A stretch of 27,839 nt of DNA. It comes from Solobacterium sp. (lineage in GTDB: Bacteria; Bacillota_I; Bacilli_A; Erysipelotrichales; Erysipelotrichaceae). Below are positions 6,923-15,904 of the stretch, piece by piece. The stretch spans positions 1-27,839 of the forward strand of contig JAEEHG010000178.1 of the NCBI GenBank assembly GCA_016280695.1, in the 5' to 3' direction. A program made the translations under genes and the position numbers. Numbering within the stretch: position 1 is the first letter of the stretch; every line of letters begins with the position of its first letter. The notes below the pieces were generated by a model. That model worked only from the letters and a program-made list of their open reading frames with translations. It did not search any database and had not been told where the DNA came from.

Positions 6923-8962
6923 ATGAAAAAGTTTTATGCCGCATTACTTTCCGCAACGATGGCTCTGAGCCTGGCAGCCTGCTCCAGCAGTTCTGCCGCG
7001 ACGCCGGAACCGAAAGAAGAAGAAACGGCAGAAGCAACAGAAGAACCTGAAGTTTACATGTCTGATGTCGCTGCCGCTTCCATCAAGCTTGCGGATACAG
7101 AAAATCTCGTCGAATACACGAGCTATCAGATTCAGCAGCTGGACTACCTGGTCACAGCGCTGGCTGAAGACCATGAGTACAATGCCAACTTCGTTGACGG
7201 CCTGCTCGAAAACGACCGTTTCGGCAACCTGACAGCCTGCCTGGCTGAATCCTGGGAGCACAATGAGGATTCCACAGTCTGGACATTCCACCTGCGTCCG
7301 GGTGTCAAGTGGGTCACCAGCACCGGTGAGGAATATGACGAAGTAAAGGCTGATGACTTCGTTGCCGGTCTGCGGCATGGTGCGGAATTCGCTTCCGGCA
7401 CCGGCTGGCTGATGGAAGGCGTCATCAAGTACTACACAGAATATGAAAACTCTGATTTCTCTGATGAGGAATTCGAGAAGGTCGGTATCAAGGCCCTGGA
7501 CGACTACACAGTCGAATATACTCTTGAAACTCCGACACCGTACTTTGATTCCATGACAACATATGCAGTCCTGTATCCGGTCAACCGGACATTCCTGGAA
7601 GCCCAGGGTGAAGGCTGCAAGCTGGGTGCCCCGGATGAGAGTGCATGCTCCTTCGGTACAACCGCAGCTGATTCCATCCTGTACAACGGCGGTTTCATTC
7701 TCGAATCCTATGACCAGGATTCCCAGATCACTCTGGTCAAGAATGACAACTACTGGGATGCTGAGCACGTTTATCTGAAGAGCGTCAAGCGTATCTATGA
7801 CGATGGTTCTGATCCGTATTCCGGCATCCGTTCCTTTGAACAGGGTATCTATGTTGCTGCGCCGATCAGCGCCCAGTGGGAAAACTTCGACCAGTACATG
7901 GAGAAGTACAGCGGCTACACAACCGAATCCCTGCCGAACCCGACAGTCTTCGGTGTTGTCTTCAACATGAACCGTGAAAAGTTCGACCTGACAAATTACG
8001 CATCTGATGAAACACTGCGGGCCAACACAAGAGCAGCCCTGCTGAACGACAACTTCCGCAAGGCTCTGCGGGCCGCGTTCGACCGCAGCATCTACCTGCA
8101 GGTCAGTGCCCCGAAGCTGCTGGCTGACGCAACTCTGCGCAACATCAACAACGATCCGCAGGTTGTCCGTACATCCGATGGCCGGACATACGGCGAACTG
8201 GTAACTGCAGCTTATGCTGAAATGACCGGTGAAGCAGTTGACCTGAGCGACGGCCAGGATCCGTGGCTGAGCAAGGACGCTGCCCTCGATTACATCGCCA
8301 AGGCAGAAGAGGAAGGCGTTGTCTTCCCGATCCACCTCGATATGCTGGTTCAGGAAACAAGCAAGCGTCTGGTTGACCAGGCCCAGTCCATGAAGAAGTC
8401 CGTTGAAGACAACACCGACGGCAAGATCATCATCGAACTGGTCATGGCTGACAATGACACAATCCGCAACGTTGCCTACTACAACACACTGCATGAAGAA
8501 AGCGACTATGACATCTCCACATTCACAGGCTGGTCCCCGGACTATGCTGACCCGAAGAGCTTCGTTGACATCTACAGCCCGACAAGCGGCTACTACATGT
8601 GCTCCATGGGCCTGACAGACGCCAACAGTGAAGACTTCGGTGATGATGACGAAATCAAGGAAACTGTCGGTCTGAATGAATATGAAAGACTGTACCGTGA
8701 AGCTGATGCCATCACTGATGACATGGATGCCCGTTACGAAGCATTTGCCAAGGCTGATGCTTACCTGATCAGCAGGGCCTTCTTCCTGCCGGGTCAGCAG
8801 CAGACCCGCAGCGTCCGCGTTACTCACGCGGTTCCGTTCACCCGGGTTTATTCCACAACCGGCCTGACAGAATACAAGTACAAGGGCCTGAAGCTCCAGG
8901 AAGACATCGTTACAGCTGATGATTACAAGGCTGCCTACGACGCCTGGATGGCTGGTGAATAA
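6923..8962 (+). CDS. oppA: oligopeptide-binding lipoprotein (OppA/AmiA type)
   Basis: A 679-residue extracellular solute-binding protein of family 5, tethered to the outer membrane face by a lipid on Cys20 (lipobox 'SLAAC'). An acidic linker (residues about 28-44) leads into the binding fold. Segments such as 'LAESWEHNEDSTVWTFHLRPGVKW' correspond to the conserved family-5 region near the N-terminus. Length and content match the streptococcal AmiA group (about 660 residues). It captures oligopeptides for the membrane complex encoded downstream. A strong AGGAGG lies six bases before the start. Codon use is more biased than in neighbouring genes (Thr is very often ACA), consistent with high expression. 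A terminator at 8989-9012 separates it from oppB, a common way to make more binding protein than permease. Confidence 0.93.
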   Translation: MKKFYAALLSATMALSLAACSSSSAATPEPKEEETAEATEEPEVYMSDVAAASIKLADTENLVEYTSYQIQQLDYLVTALAEDHEYNANFVDGLLENDRFGNLTACLAESWEHNEDSTVWTFHLRPGVKWVTSTGEEYDEVKADDFVAGLRHGAEFASGTGWLMEGVIKYYTEYENSDFSDEEFEKVGIKALDDYTVEYTLETPTPYFDSMTTYAVLYPVNRTFLEAQGEGCKLGAPDESACSFGTTAADSILYNGGFILESYDQDSQITLVKNDNYWDAEHVYLKSVKRIYDDGSDPYSGIRSFEQGIYVAAPISAQWENFDQYMEKYSGYTTESLPNPTVFGVVFNMNREKFDLTNYASDETLRANTRAALLNDNFRKALRAAFDRSIYLQVSAPKLLADATLRNINNDPQVVRTSDGRTYGELVTAAYAEMTGEAVDLSDGQDPWLSKDAALDYIAKAEEEGVVFPIHLDMLVQETSKRLVDQAQSMKKSVEDNTDGKIIIELVMADNDTIRNVAYYNTLHEESDYDISTFTGWSPDYADPKSFVDIYSPTSGYYMCSMGLTDANSEDFGDDDEIKETVGLNEYERLYREADAITDDMDARYEAFAKADAYLISRAFFLPGQQQTRSVRVTHAVPFTRVYSTTGLTEYKYKGLKLQEDIVTADDYKAAYDAWMAGE

Positions 8963-8988
8963 TCACTGCCTGAACAAGCAGAAATGAA

Positions 8989-9012
8989 GAGAACCGGAGA
9001 AATCCGGTTTTC
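8989..9012 (+). terminator. intrinsic terminator after oppA
   Basis: GAACCGG (8991-8997) pairs with CCGGTTT (9004-9010) around an AGAAAT loop, with flanking GA/TC pairs, and runs into TTCTTTA. The T-run is imperfect, so partial read-through into oppB is likely. Confidence 0.65.
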
Positions 9013-9133
9013 TTTATGTCCGCCGGGCCGGCCATGACTGTAAGGGCACCGTACACTGCCTTTTCGGCAGGATCTTCTGCATGGAGTATTCCTGAACTTT
9101 ACGACACTTTCATGATTACGGCAGAGTTGTCTG

Positions 9134-9142
9134 TGATATAAT
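9134..9142 (+). promoter_or_regulatory. extended -10 promoter of oppBCDF
   Basis: TGATATAAT is an extended -10 element. The expected start is near 9149, leaving a leader of about 60 bases to the oppB ATG at 9212. Between the oppA terminator and this element there is a small hairpin (CTGCC/GGCAG at 9056-9070) of unknown meaning and no gene. Confidence 0.55.
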
Positions 9143-9211
9143 AATTTGGTTCATCGGCTGATTTTTTTGTGTACCCTGCAAATAAATCGAAGCCGGATAA
9201 GGGGATTCGAT

Positions 9212-10693
9212 ATGAGAAAATATATACTGACAAGAATTCTCAAATCGATTCTGTCGATATTCGCTGTCGTATCGATCATTATCGTCATGCTGTTTACGAT
9301 GATCGACAGAACCAAGATTTTTGAGAATGACCCGGTCCTGAAGAAGCAGAAGGGAGATGCCAGGACCACGTACATCTACAAGAAGTACGATGAGCTCGGC
9401 TACATGGACTACCAGAGAAAAGTGGATCTCTGCAAGGGCGTGTATGACGATGCATCGGATTATAATGCCTGCCTGGTGAACGGCTCCGAAAAGCAGCAGG
9501 AAGCGCTCGGTGTCTGGGAACGAAAGGGCTATACCGTAGAATATCTCAAGAGCGGGGACCCGCTTGTTTATCATGACTATTCCGCCCTGGAACTGCTGGG
9601 TCATTTCTATTCCCAGCTGATCGTGGTGGACAGCAAAAATGCCATACAGGATGAAGCCAATCCGGATCTGGAGCGGCGCTACTATACCGGCAAGAACCCG
9701 GCCAACGGGACGCCGGCCATTCTCTGCAGCGGCTGCCAGTACAAGTACCAGCTGTATTTCAACGGCTCGTTCCCGTTTATTCACCAGAACAAGATCACGT
9801 TCAACTTCGGCAATTCCTACCCGAGCAACCCGGGCATTCCTACGGCCCAGGTCATCAATGAGGGCCAGGGTGCCATCAAGTCCTATGAACAGACGTTTGA
9901 TACGGGCCTGACGGAAAGCAGCGCGCTGATCCAGACCAGCTGCCAGTACAAGCCGACCCTTGACAAACTTGACAGCAAGCGGTTCTCAGATCACTATGCC
10001 AGCTGCCTGTCAGCGCATGAATCTCCTTCCATGGTCGGGACTTCCTACCTGATGGGGATCATTTCGCTGATCATCGCCTATGCCTTCGGCATCCCGGCCG
10101 CGATTGACATGGCCCAGCACAAGGACAAGTTCCGTGACAAACTGGGCATTGCCTACATCAACCTGCTGGTGGCGCTGCCGTCCATGGCTTTTATCTTCTT
10201 CATGCGTTCCATCGGCACAAAGCTCGGGCTGCCGGATAAATTCCCGCAGCTGGGCTTCGGTGATATCCGTTCGTGGATCATGCCGACGGTGATCCTGGCC
10301 CTGCTGAGCACACCGAGCCTGATGATGTGGCTGCGGCGCTACATGATTGACCAGTCCAACGCGGACTATGTCAAGTTTGCCCGGGCCAAGGGTCTGTCGG
10401 AGAAGGAGATTTTCCGTCACCATATCCTGCGCAACGCGATCATCCCGATCGTCAACGGCATTCCGAGTTCCATCATTCTCTGCATCAGCGGCGCGCTGAT
10501 CACCGAGTCGGCCTTTGCCGTACCGGGCATGGGAAAGATGCTGCCGAATGCCATCAACCAGCTTAACAACAACATGGTCATTACCCTGACATTCATCTTT
10601 ACGGCACTGTCCATCCTGGCAGTGCTGATCGGCGACCTGCTGATGGTTGCCGTTGACCCGCGGATTTCTTTGACCGCTAAAGGAGGCGAGTAG
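9212..10693 (+). CDS. oppB: oligopeptide permease with large external loop (OppB/AmiC type)
   Basis: A 493-residue inner-membrane permease. Ordinary OppB is about 310 residues. The extra length is one insertion of about 230 residues between the first membrane helix (residues about 8-30) and the second (about 278-295), exposed outside. This is the design of streptococcal AmiC (about 498 residues), and loop segments such as 'NPDLERRYY', 'FPFIHQN' and 'QVINEGQG' resemble it. The C-terminal half is a standard BPD transport domain with the EAA loop 'FARAKGLSEKEIFRHHILRN', which contacts the ATPases. The external loop holds six Cys (74, 87, 172, 175, 244, 265). The start at 9212 is preferred over the frame's earlier ATG at 9146 because AAGGGG lies seven bases upstream and the first helix begins there. 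Confidence 0.92.
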   Translation: MRKYILTRILKSILSIFAVVSIIIVMLFTMIDRTKIFENDPVLKKQKGDARTTYIYKKYDELGYMDYQRKVDLCKGVYDDASDYNACLVNGSEKQQEALGVWERKGYTVEYLKSGDPLVYHDYSALELLGHFYSQLIVVDSKNAIQDEANPDLERRYYTGKNPANGTPAILCSGCQYKYQLYFNGSFPFIHQNKITFNFGNSYPSNPGIPTAQVINEGQGAIKSYEQTFDTGLTESSALIQTSCQYKPTLDKLDSKRFSDHYASCLSAHESPSMVGTSYLMGIISLIIAYAFGIPAAIDMAQHKDKFRDKLGIAYINLLVALPSMAFIFFMRSIGTKLGLPDKFPQLGFGDIRSWIMPTVILALLSTPSLMMWLRRYMIDQSNADYVKFARAKGLSEKEIFRHHILRNAIIPIVNGIPSSIILCISGALITESAFAVPGMGKMLPNAINQLNNNMVITLTFIFTALSILAVLIGDLLMVAVDPRISLTAKGGE

Positions 10694-10695
10694 TC

Positions 10696-11625
10696 ATGAG
10701 CACATTACAGGACGACCGCTTCACGTTCCAGCGGGCCGAAGATACTGCTTCGGAGCACATTGCCGCGCCGCGGTATTCCTACTGGAAATCCGTGTTCCGC
10801 AAATTCTTCTCTTCCAAGCTGGCCATTGCCATGCTGATCCTGGCCGGCACGATTATCCTGCTTTCCATTTTCCAGCCGATGATCTCCGGGTATTCCCCGC
10901 GGATCACCCCGAATATCAACCGGCCGGAAATGAAATACATCCGCCCCAACAGCACTTACTGGTTCGGTACGGATGACAAGGGGAATTCCCTGTTTGACGC
11001 TGTGTGGGCAGGCACGCGCAGTTCCCTGATTGTGGCCTTTGCCGCGACTGCCATTTCAACGATTGTCGGCGTGGCCGTCGGCATGTGGTGGGGTTTCTCC
11101 AAAAAGGTCGATGTCATCATGATCGAAGTCTACAATGTCATCGCCAACATCCCGACGCTGCTGATTGCCATGATCCTGGTTTATGCCATCGGTTCCGGCA
11201 TGGGCTCGCTGATCTTTGCCCTGTCGGTCACCAGCTGGATCGGCACGGCGTATTTCATCCGTGTCCAGGTCATGATCATCCGTGACCGTGAATACAACCT
11301 GGCCAGCCGGTGTCTGGGCACCCCGACCTGGAAGATCATCACGCACAATGTCCTGCCGTATCTGATTTCGGTCATCATGACGATCATCAGCCGTGACGTG
11401 CCGGGCTTCATCTCCTATGAAGTCTTCCTGTCCATGGTCGGCGTCGGCCTGAACCGTGATATCCCGTCGCTGGGCCAGATGATCCGTGACTACAGCCCGT
11501 ACCTGATCAGCACCCCGTATCTGTTCTGGATTCCGGTTGCCGTATCGGCGGTAATTTCCGTTTCACTTTACATTGTCGGCCAGACCCTGGCAGATGCCAG
11601 TGATCCGCGCACGCACATGGTTTAA
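10696..11625 (+). CDS. oppC: oligopeptide permease (OppC/AmiD type)
   Basis: A 309-residue partner permease, the usual length for OppC/AmiD. A cytoplasmic N-terminus of about 45 residues is followed by a first helix (about 47-67), an external segment with the family motif 'WFGTDDKGNSLFDAVWAG', and five further helices. The EAA coupling loop is visible around 'REYNLASRCLGTPTWKI'. With OppB it forms the translocation pore. The ATG follows the oppB stop by two bases, with its ribosome binding site (AAAGGAGGC) inside the end of oppB, so the two are co-translated. Confidence 0.93.
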   Translation: MSTLQDDRFTFQRAEDTASEHIAAPRYSYWKSVFRKFFSSKLAIAMLILAGTIILLSIFQPMISGYSPRITPNINRPEMKYIRPNSTYWFGTDDKGNSLFDAVWAGTRSSLIVAFAATAISTIVGVAVGMWWGFSKKVDVIMIEVYNVIANIPTLLIAMILVYAIGSGMGSLIFALSVTSWIGTAYFIRVQVMIIRDREYNLASRCLGTPTWKIITHNVLPYLISVIMTIISRDVPGFISYEVFLSMVGVGLNRDIPSLGQMIRDYSPYLISTPYLFWIPVAVSAVISVSLYIVGQTLADASDPRTHMV

Positions 11626-11636
11626 GGAGGTGCCTT

Positions 11637-12713
11637 ATGTCAGAAAACAGGAATATCATTCTGTCAGTCAGGAACCTCGAAGTCAAATTCAAGGTGCGTG
11701 ACCGGGTGCTGACCGCCATCCGCAATATCTCCATGGATTTTGAAGAGGGCAAGGTCGTGGCGATCGTCGGTGAATCCGGCTCCGGCAAGTCGGTCTTTAC
11801 CAAGACCTTCACCGGCATGCTGGAAATCAACGGTGAAGTCTCCCAGGGGGAAATCTGGTTTGAAGGCCAGGATCTGGCCAAAATCAAGAATCCGGCCGAG
11901 TGGGAAAAGATCCGCGGCAAGAAGATCGCGACGGTCTTCCAGGACCCGATGACTTCCCTGAACCCGGTCAAGACCATCGGTGACCAGATTTCCGAAGTCA
12001 TTATCAAGCACCAGGGAAAGTCAAAGAGCGAAGCGAAGCAGATGGCAATCGACCTGATGGCCAAAGTCGGCATTCATAATCCGGAACTGCGCTTCGATGA
12101 ATATCCGTTCATGTATTCCGGCGGCATGCGCCAGCGTATCGTCATCGCGATTGCCCTGGCCTGCCGGCCGAAGATTCTGATCTGTGATGAACCGACAACA
12201 GCTCTGGATGTGACCATCCAGGCTCAGATCATCCGGCTGATCAAGTATCTGGCCCAGGAATACGGCTTTACAACGATTTACATTACCCATGATCTGGGCG
12301 TCGTGGCCAACGTGGCCGACACGGTCGCGGTCATGTATGCCGGTCAGATCATCGAGTACGGCAGCGTTGATGAGATCTTCTATGACAGCCGGCACCCGTA
12401 TACATGGGGGCTGATGTCCTCCCTGCCGCAGCTGGGTGAGAAGGGCGAGGAACTCTTTGCCATCCGCGGTACGCCGCCGTCCCTGTTCGAGGAGATCAAA
12501 GGCGATGCCTTCGCGCCCCGCAACAACTACGCGATGAAGATCGATTACGAAGAAGAACCGCCGTTCTTCAAGGTGTCGGATACCCATTATGCCAAGACAT
12601 GGCTGCTGGATCCGCGGGCCCCGCATGTGGAGCCGCCGGCCGCGGTGCAGGAACTGCATGCGCGTATGCTGGCCCTGACGGCGAAAGGAGGGACTTACGG
12701 TGAGCGTGAATGA
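11637..12713 (+). CDS. oppD: oligopeptide transporter ATPase (OppD/AmiE type)
   Basis: A 358-residue ABC ATPase. Walker A is 'GESGSGKS', the signature is 'YSGGMRQR', Walker B is 'ILICDEP' followed by the D-loop 'TTALD', and the switch His is in 'YITHDLG'. The C-terminal extension of about 100 residues (with 'RGTPPSLF' and 'GDAFAPRN') is the oligopeptide/dipeptide ABC tail and closely follows AmiE. It energises peptide import with OppF. AAGGAGGT lies five bases before the ATG, and the gene follows oppC after 11 bases. Confidence 0.94.
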   Translation: MSENRNIILSVRNLEVKFKVRDRVLTAIRNISMDFEEGKVVAIVGESGSGKSVFTKTFTGMLEINGEVSQGEIWFEGQDLAKIKNPAEWEKIRGKKIATVFQDPMTSLNPVKTIGDQISEVIIKHQGKSKSEAKQMAIDLMAKVGIHNPELRFDEYPFMYSGGMRQRIVIAIALACRPKILICDEPTTALDVTIQAQIIRLIKYLAQEYGFTTIYITHDLGVVANVADTVAVMYAGQIIEYGSVDEIFYDSRHPYTWGLMSSLPQLGEKGEELFAIRGTPPSLFEEIKGDAFAPRNNYAMKIDYEEEPPFFKVSDTHYAKTWLLDPRAPHVEPPAAVQELHARMLALTAKGGTYGERE

Positions 12714-13668
12714 GACCATGAACGAAAAAGAAGAACTGCTTTCCGTTGAGCACCTCGAAGTTACTTTCAACAACAGCCGCAAGCACCGCTTCCGGGCGGT
12801 CAAGGACGCCAACTTCAAGATTTACAAGGGTGAGACGTTTGCCCTGGTCGGTGAATCCGGTTCCGGCAAGACAACCATTGCCCGGGCCATTATCCGGCTG
12901 AATGATACCAGTGCCGGCGATATCATCTTCAAGGGCAAGAAGATCAACGGCAAACTGTCGGCCGAAGACAAGAAGTGGGTCCAGCGCAACATCCAGATGA
13001 TCTTCCAGGATCCGGCTGCTTCCCTGAACGAAAGAGCGACGATTGACTACTGCGTTTCCGAAGGTCTGTACAACTTCAACCTGTTCAAGGATGAAGCGGA
13101 CCGGGAGGCCAAGGTTGACCAGGCGCTGAATGAAGTCGGCCTTCTGCCGGAGCACAAGTCCAGATATCCGCATGAATTCTCAGGCGGCCAGCGCCAGCGG
13201 GTCGGCATTGCCCGGGCCATGATCATGGAGCCGGAGTTCATCATCGCCGATGAGCCGATTTCCGCCCTGGATGTTTCCATCCGGGCCCAGGTTCTGAACC
13301 TGATGAACAAGTTCAAGGAAGAGCGCGGGCTGACCTATATGTTCATCGCCCATGACCTCAGCGTGGTCCGCTACTTCGCAGACCGGATCGCCGTCATCCA
13401 TAACGGCCGGATTGTCGAAGTGGCGCCTTCCGATGTCCTGTTCAAGTATCCGCTGCACCCCTACACGCACTCGCTGCTGCAGGCCGTGCCGATGCCGGAC
13501 CCGCAGATCGAGAAAGCCAAGGAACTGGTCATCTACGATGAATCCAAACGGGATCTCTCCGGCCCCAAGCCGCTGCTGCAGGAAATCCGCCCGGGTCACT
13601 TTGTCTTCATGAATGACCGCGAGCGGGACGAATACGAAAAGGTCCTGGAGCATCTCGAACAGCAATAA
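12700..13668 (+). CDS. oppF: oligopeptide transporter ATPase (OppF/AmiF type)
   Basis: A 322-residue ABC ATPase, second of the pair. Walker A is 'GESGSGKT', the signature is 'FSGGQRQR', Walker B is 'FIIADEP' with 'ISALD', and the switch His is in 'FIAHDLS'. The C-terminal oligopeptide tail is present. The start is GTG at 12700, chosen because AAAGGAGG sits seven bases upstream. It overlaps the end of oppD by 14 bases, so the two ATPases should be made in equal amounts. It is the last gene of the transporter operon, followed by a strong hairpin. Confidence 0.93.
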   Translation: MSVNETMNEKEELLSVEHLEVTFNNSRKHRFRAVKDANFKIYKGETFALVGESGSGKTTIARAIIRLNDTSAGDIIFKGKKINGKLSAEDKKWVQRNIQMIFQDPAASLNERATIDYCVSEGLYNFNLFKDEADREAKVDQALNEVGLLPEHKSRYPHEFSGGQRQRVGIARAMIMEPEFIIADEPISALDVSIRAQVLNLMNKFKEERGLTYMFIAHDLSVVRYFADRIAVIHNGRIVEVAPSDVLFKYPLHPYTHSLLQAVPMPDPQIEKAKELVIYDESKRDLSGPKPLLQEIRPGHFVFMNDRERDEYEKVLEHLEQQ

Positions 13669-13673
13669 AAAAT

Positions 13674-13706
13674 ACGGTTTCTGCCAATGGCAGCGACCGT
13701 TTTTTT
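13674..13706. terminator. bidirectional intrinsic terminator
   Basis: CGGT and CTGCC pair with GGCAG and ACCG across a short AAT loop, with a TT/CG internal mismatch, followed by seven T. The left flank is A-rich, so it also serves the convergent small membrane-protein gene. Confidence 0.85.
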
Positions 13707-14046
13707 AATACATGAGAACATAGATGACCGTCAGGACCAGGGCAATGGCCAGCATGATCAGGCCGGCCGGCAGGGCGGGGTTGGGCTGGGCGCTGCGCTC
13801 ACTGCGGAGACGCTCCCGGTACGCCGTATAGGAACTGCCGCTGCTGCGCCAGGTAAAGAAACTGAAGATCCCGTCCTTCCAGAGGAAAATGATGAAGCCC
13901 CAGACCGCCAGCAGGCCGGAAAGGACCGACAGGGCGTCAACAAACCGCAGCAGGAACGGTGCCTGCAGGTTGCCGTACAGCCCGGCAAGGACAACAATAC
14001 CGGCGCAATAGCGCAGGACCGTCCGCTTCTCAGTGTTCAATGCCAT
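13705..14046 (-). CDS. small membrane protein, possibly DUF3899-like
   Basis: A 113-residue protein with three or four predicted membrane helices: about residues 13-30 and 37-56, a cytoplasmic stretch rich in Arg, Ser and Tyr after 'FFTWRSS', and a final helix at about 92-112. The start at 14046 has GGAGGAGGT six bases upstream, whereas the longer frame to 14136 has no such site. The pattern (two helices with 'GFIIF', a basic loop, then a last helix) is reminiscent of DUF3899 proteins, but this is a weak match from memory. It stands alone on the - strand between the opp operon and sepF. Function unknown. Confidence 0.65.
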   Translation of the reverse strand: MALNTEKRTVLRYCAGIVVLAGLYGNLQAPFLLRFVDALSVLSGLLAVWGFIIFLWKDGIFSFFTWRSSGSSYTAYRERLRSERSAQPNPALPAGLIMLAIALVLTVIYVLMY

Positions 14047-14070
14047 GACAGGACCTCCTCCCGGTCTAAG

Positions 14071-14121
14071 TATATCGGTGAATCTGCACTGAAGAATACC
14101 GTGTTTCCGATATATGCAGAT
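14071..14121. repeat. two interleaved inverted repeats
   Basis: TATATCGG (14071-14078) is inverted as CCGATATA (14107-14114), and ATCTGCA (14082-14088) is inverted as TGCAGAT (14115-14121). The two pairs cross rather than nest. They lie between the start of the small membrane-protein gene and sepF, where regulators of either could bind. Chance is possible. Confidence 0.4.
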
Positions 14122-14208
14122 ATCATTTCCATACAATCACCTGTCATTATTCTACAGGATTTCAGATTGGATAAAAGATGAATAAGTAAATGCCGGATGC
14201 TGTAAGTA

Positions 14209-14217
14209 TGCTATAAT
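14209..14217 (+). promoter_or_regulatory. extended -10 promoter of the sepF operon
   Basis: TGCTATAAT is a consensus extended -10. The expected start is near 14224, just before the ribosome binding site AGGAGG (14231-14236) and the sepF ATG at 14246. No convincing -35 is seen. Confidence 0.65.
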
Positions 14218-14245
14218 ACTTTTGATTTCAGGAGGATTTTTAATC

Positions 14246-14671
14246 ATGGGAGTTGTGGACAAACTCAGAAACTTCGTCGCACCTGTTGAAGATGATGAAG
14301 ACGAAGAATACGAGGAAACAGAAGAAGTAGAATACAGACAGAGTGAGACAAAGCCTGTCAGCACGTACGAAACACCGAAGAATGCCAAAGTGCAGAAGCA
14401 GGTTTCCGCAGATACCAAGATGGTTCTGTTCGAACCGCGCAGCTTCGAGGAAGCAGAGGAAATCGCCCGTCACCTCAAGCAGAGAAGGGCGGCAGTTGTC
14501 AACCTGCACAAGCTGCAGCGTGACTACGCACAGCGCACCATCGATTTCCTGACCGGTGTTGTCTTTGCGCTTGACGGCACAATCCAGAAGATTGGTCATA
14601 ATGTCATTCTGTGCACACCGCGGTCCATCGGTGTTGACGGCGTGATTTCGCTCGACAATTCCGATGACTGA
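14246..14671 (+). CDS. sepF: cell division protein SepF
   Basis: A 141-residue protein with the SepF layout: an N-terminal amphipathic membrane-binding helix ('MGVVDKLRNFV'), an acidic low-complexity linker (residues about 15-55), and the compact SepF core from about residue 58 ('MVLFEPRSFEEAEEIARHL', 'VVNLHKLQRDYAQRTIDFL', 'GTIQKIGHNVILCTP'). SepF tethers FtsZ to the membrane and organises the division ring in Bacillota. The start is fixed by AGGAGG and by the amphipathic helix. It overlaps the next gene by eight bases. In many relatives a ylmG gene lies between sepF and ylmH. Here it is absent. Confidence 0.95.
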   Translation: MGVVDKLRNFVAPVEDDEDEEYEETEEVEYRQSETKPVSTYETPKNAKVQKQVSADTKMVLFEPRSFEEAEEIARHLKQRRAAVVNLHKLQRDYAQRTIDFLTGVVFALDGTIQKIGHNVILCTPRSIGVDGVISLDNSDD

Positions 14672-15404
14672 TCATGCAGAAACGGAGGCGGTGCTGATCC
14701 GTCTCCACGATCTGCAGGAACAAAGCATGCGCTGGCAGAAACAGACCGAATCGTTCTTTCTGAACGAAGAGGAACTGGCGGCGGCGCAGAAGGTATTTTT
14801 TCCGTCGGAAACCGTACGGTATGACGGCGGATATCCGGAAGCCCGGAAGAAAAAAGTCATCTTCAGCCTGGAAGGGGAAGATGACTTTTCTGATATCGTC
14901 TGCCTGATGGCGGAGATTGACAACCGCTTCCGGCCGATCGGCCACCGGGATGTGCTCGGGGCCCTGATGCACCTGCAGATCGACCGTCATTCCTTCGGGG
15001 ATTTCTGGGTCGATGACAGCCATATCTACCTGTATACAAACGCAACCATGGGCCGCTTTCTCTGTCAGGAACTGACCCGGATCGGCTCTCATTCCGTGTC
15101 GTTTTCCGTGATTGCCGAGCACCCGGTACAGGTCTTCCGGACCCGGACGTTCGAGAAGGTGATCAGCAGTGTCAGGGCGGACGCGGTGGTGGCGGCGCTG
15201 GCGGAATGCAGCCGGGCTGATGCCAAGGATCTGATCCGCCGGGGACTGGTGCAGCTGAACCATGTCACGCTTGCCGATGCGGATGAAGTATGCAATAATA
15301 ACTGTACGATTTCCATCCGCGGATCGGGTCGTTTTGTGCTGAAAGAAGTGCTGCGGAAAACGAAAAAAGACCGTCTGGTGGTGGAATTCGAGCAGTTTAT
15401 CTGA
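14664..15404 (+). CDS. ylmH: YlmH, S4-domain RNA-binding protein
   Basis: A 246-residue protein with the YlmH architecture: an N-terminal and central region of about 170 residues, then a C-terminal S4 RNA-binding domain ('RADAVVAALAECSRADAKDLI', 'GLVQLNHVTL', 'ISIRGSGRFVL'). YlmH is ribosome-associated and is linked to ribosome-associated quality control, with a recurring position in the division cluster. The ATG overlaps the sepF stop by eight bases and lacks its own strong ribosome binding site, so it depends on sepF translation. Fifteen bases separate it from divIVA. Confidence 0.9.
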   Translation: MTDHAETEAVLIRLHDLQEQSMRWQKQTESFFLNEEELAAAQKVFFPSETVRYDGGYPEARKKKVIFSLEGEDDFSDIVCLMAEIDNRFRPIGHRDVLGALMHLQIDRHSFGDFWVDDSHIYLYTNATMGRFLCQELTRIGSHSVSFSVIAEHPVQVFRTRTFEKVISSVRADAVVAALAECSRADAKDLIRRGLVQLNHVTLADADEVCNNNCTISIRGSGRFVLKEVLRKTKKDRLVVEFEQFI

Positions 15405-15418
15405 AAAGGGGACAGACC

Positions 15419-15901
15419 ATGACAGCACCAAGGCCCACATTCAGGGTCATGAAAAACGGATATGACCGGTTTGCGGTCGATGATGCTGTGGAGCGGTATG
15501 CCCGGCAGGTAGAGCAGCTGCAGCAGAAGATGGCCCTGTATGAGCAGGAACTCGTCAGCGCCGAACAGCGCTACCGGGATCTCCTGAGCCAGTATCAGAA
15601 CCTGGAGAATTCCCTGGAAGCCAGGCGGCAGGCAGCGGACAACATCGCCCGGCTGTCACTGCGGGAAGCGAACGATATTATAGATACGGCACAGCACAAT
15701 GCCGATGCGATTATAAGGGAGGCACTGAGCACCGCCCGGCTGATTCTGACGGATCTGTCGAAACTGTACGGCGATGCGGACAGTGTCAAGGCTACAACCC
15801 GGGCCAAACTGGAAGGGCTGCTTCGCGAACTGGATGAATTCCGGCTGCCGCGGATGCCTGACCTGAGATGGCTTCAGGAAGCAGAAAAGAAGATGCGTTG
15901 A
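15419..15901 (+). CDS. divIVA: DivIVA-family cell division protein
   Basis: A 160-residue protein that starts with the DivIVA N-terminal signature region ('FRVMKNGYDRFAVDDAVERY'), which in the family binds curved membrane. A long coiled coil follows (residues about 25-125, Glu/Gln/Leu rich). DivIVA marks poles and division sites and recruits partners. At 160 residues it has the usual size for the family. AAAAGGGG is the ribosome binding site, at spacing suited to 15419. It is the last gene of the division cluster before the ileS T-box leader, and no terminator separates the two before the T-box itself. Confidence 0.9.
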   Translation: MTAPRPTFRVMKNGYDRFAVDDAVERYARQVEQLQQKMALYEQELVSAEQRYRDLLSQYQNLENSLEARRQAADNIARLSLREANDIIDTAQHNADAIIREALSTARLILTDLSKLYGDADSVKATTRAKLEGLLRELDEFRLPRMPDLRWLQEAEKKMR

Positions 15902-15904
15902 ACA

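Noticed and set aside
6944..8827. Long open frame on the - strand opposite oppA (627 codons)
   Set aside because: It lies fully inside oppA, has no ribosome site or recognisable domain, and its length follows from the strong codon bias of oppA, which leaves the opposite strand free of stops.
9056..9070. Small hairpin CTGCC/GGCAG as a second terminator
   Set aside because: No T-run follows and the stem is only five pairs.
14071..14121. Pseudoknotted RNA formed by the crossing inverted repeats
   Set aside because: The zero-length connection between the two 3' arms would not span the 8-bp first stem, so a classical pseudoknot is not feasible.
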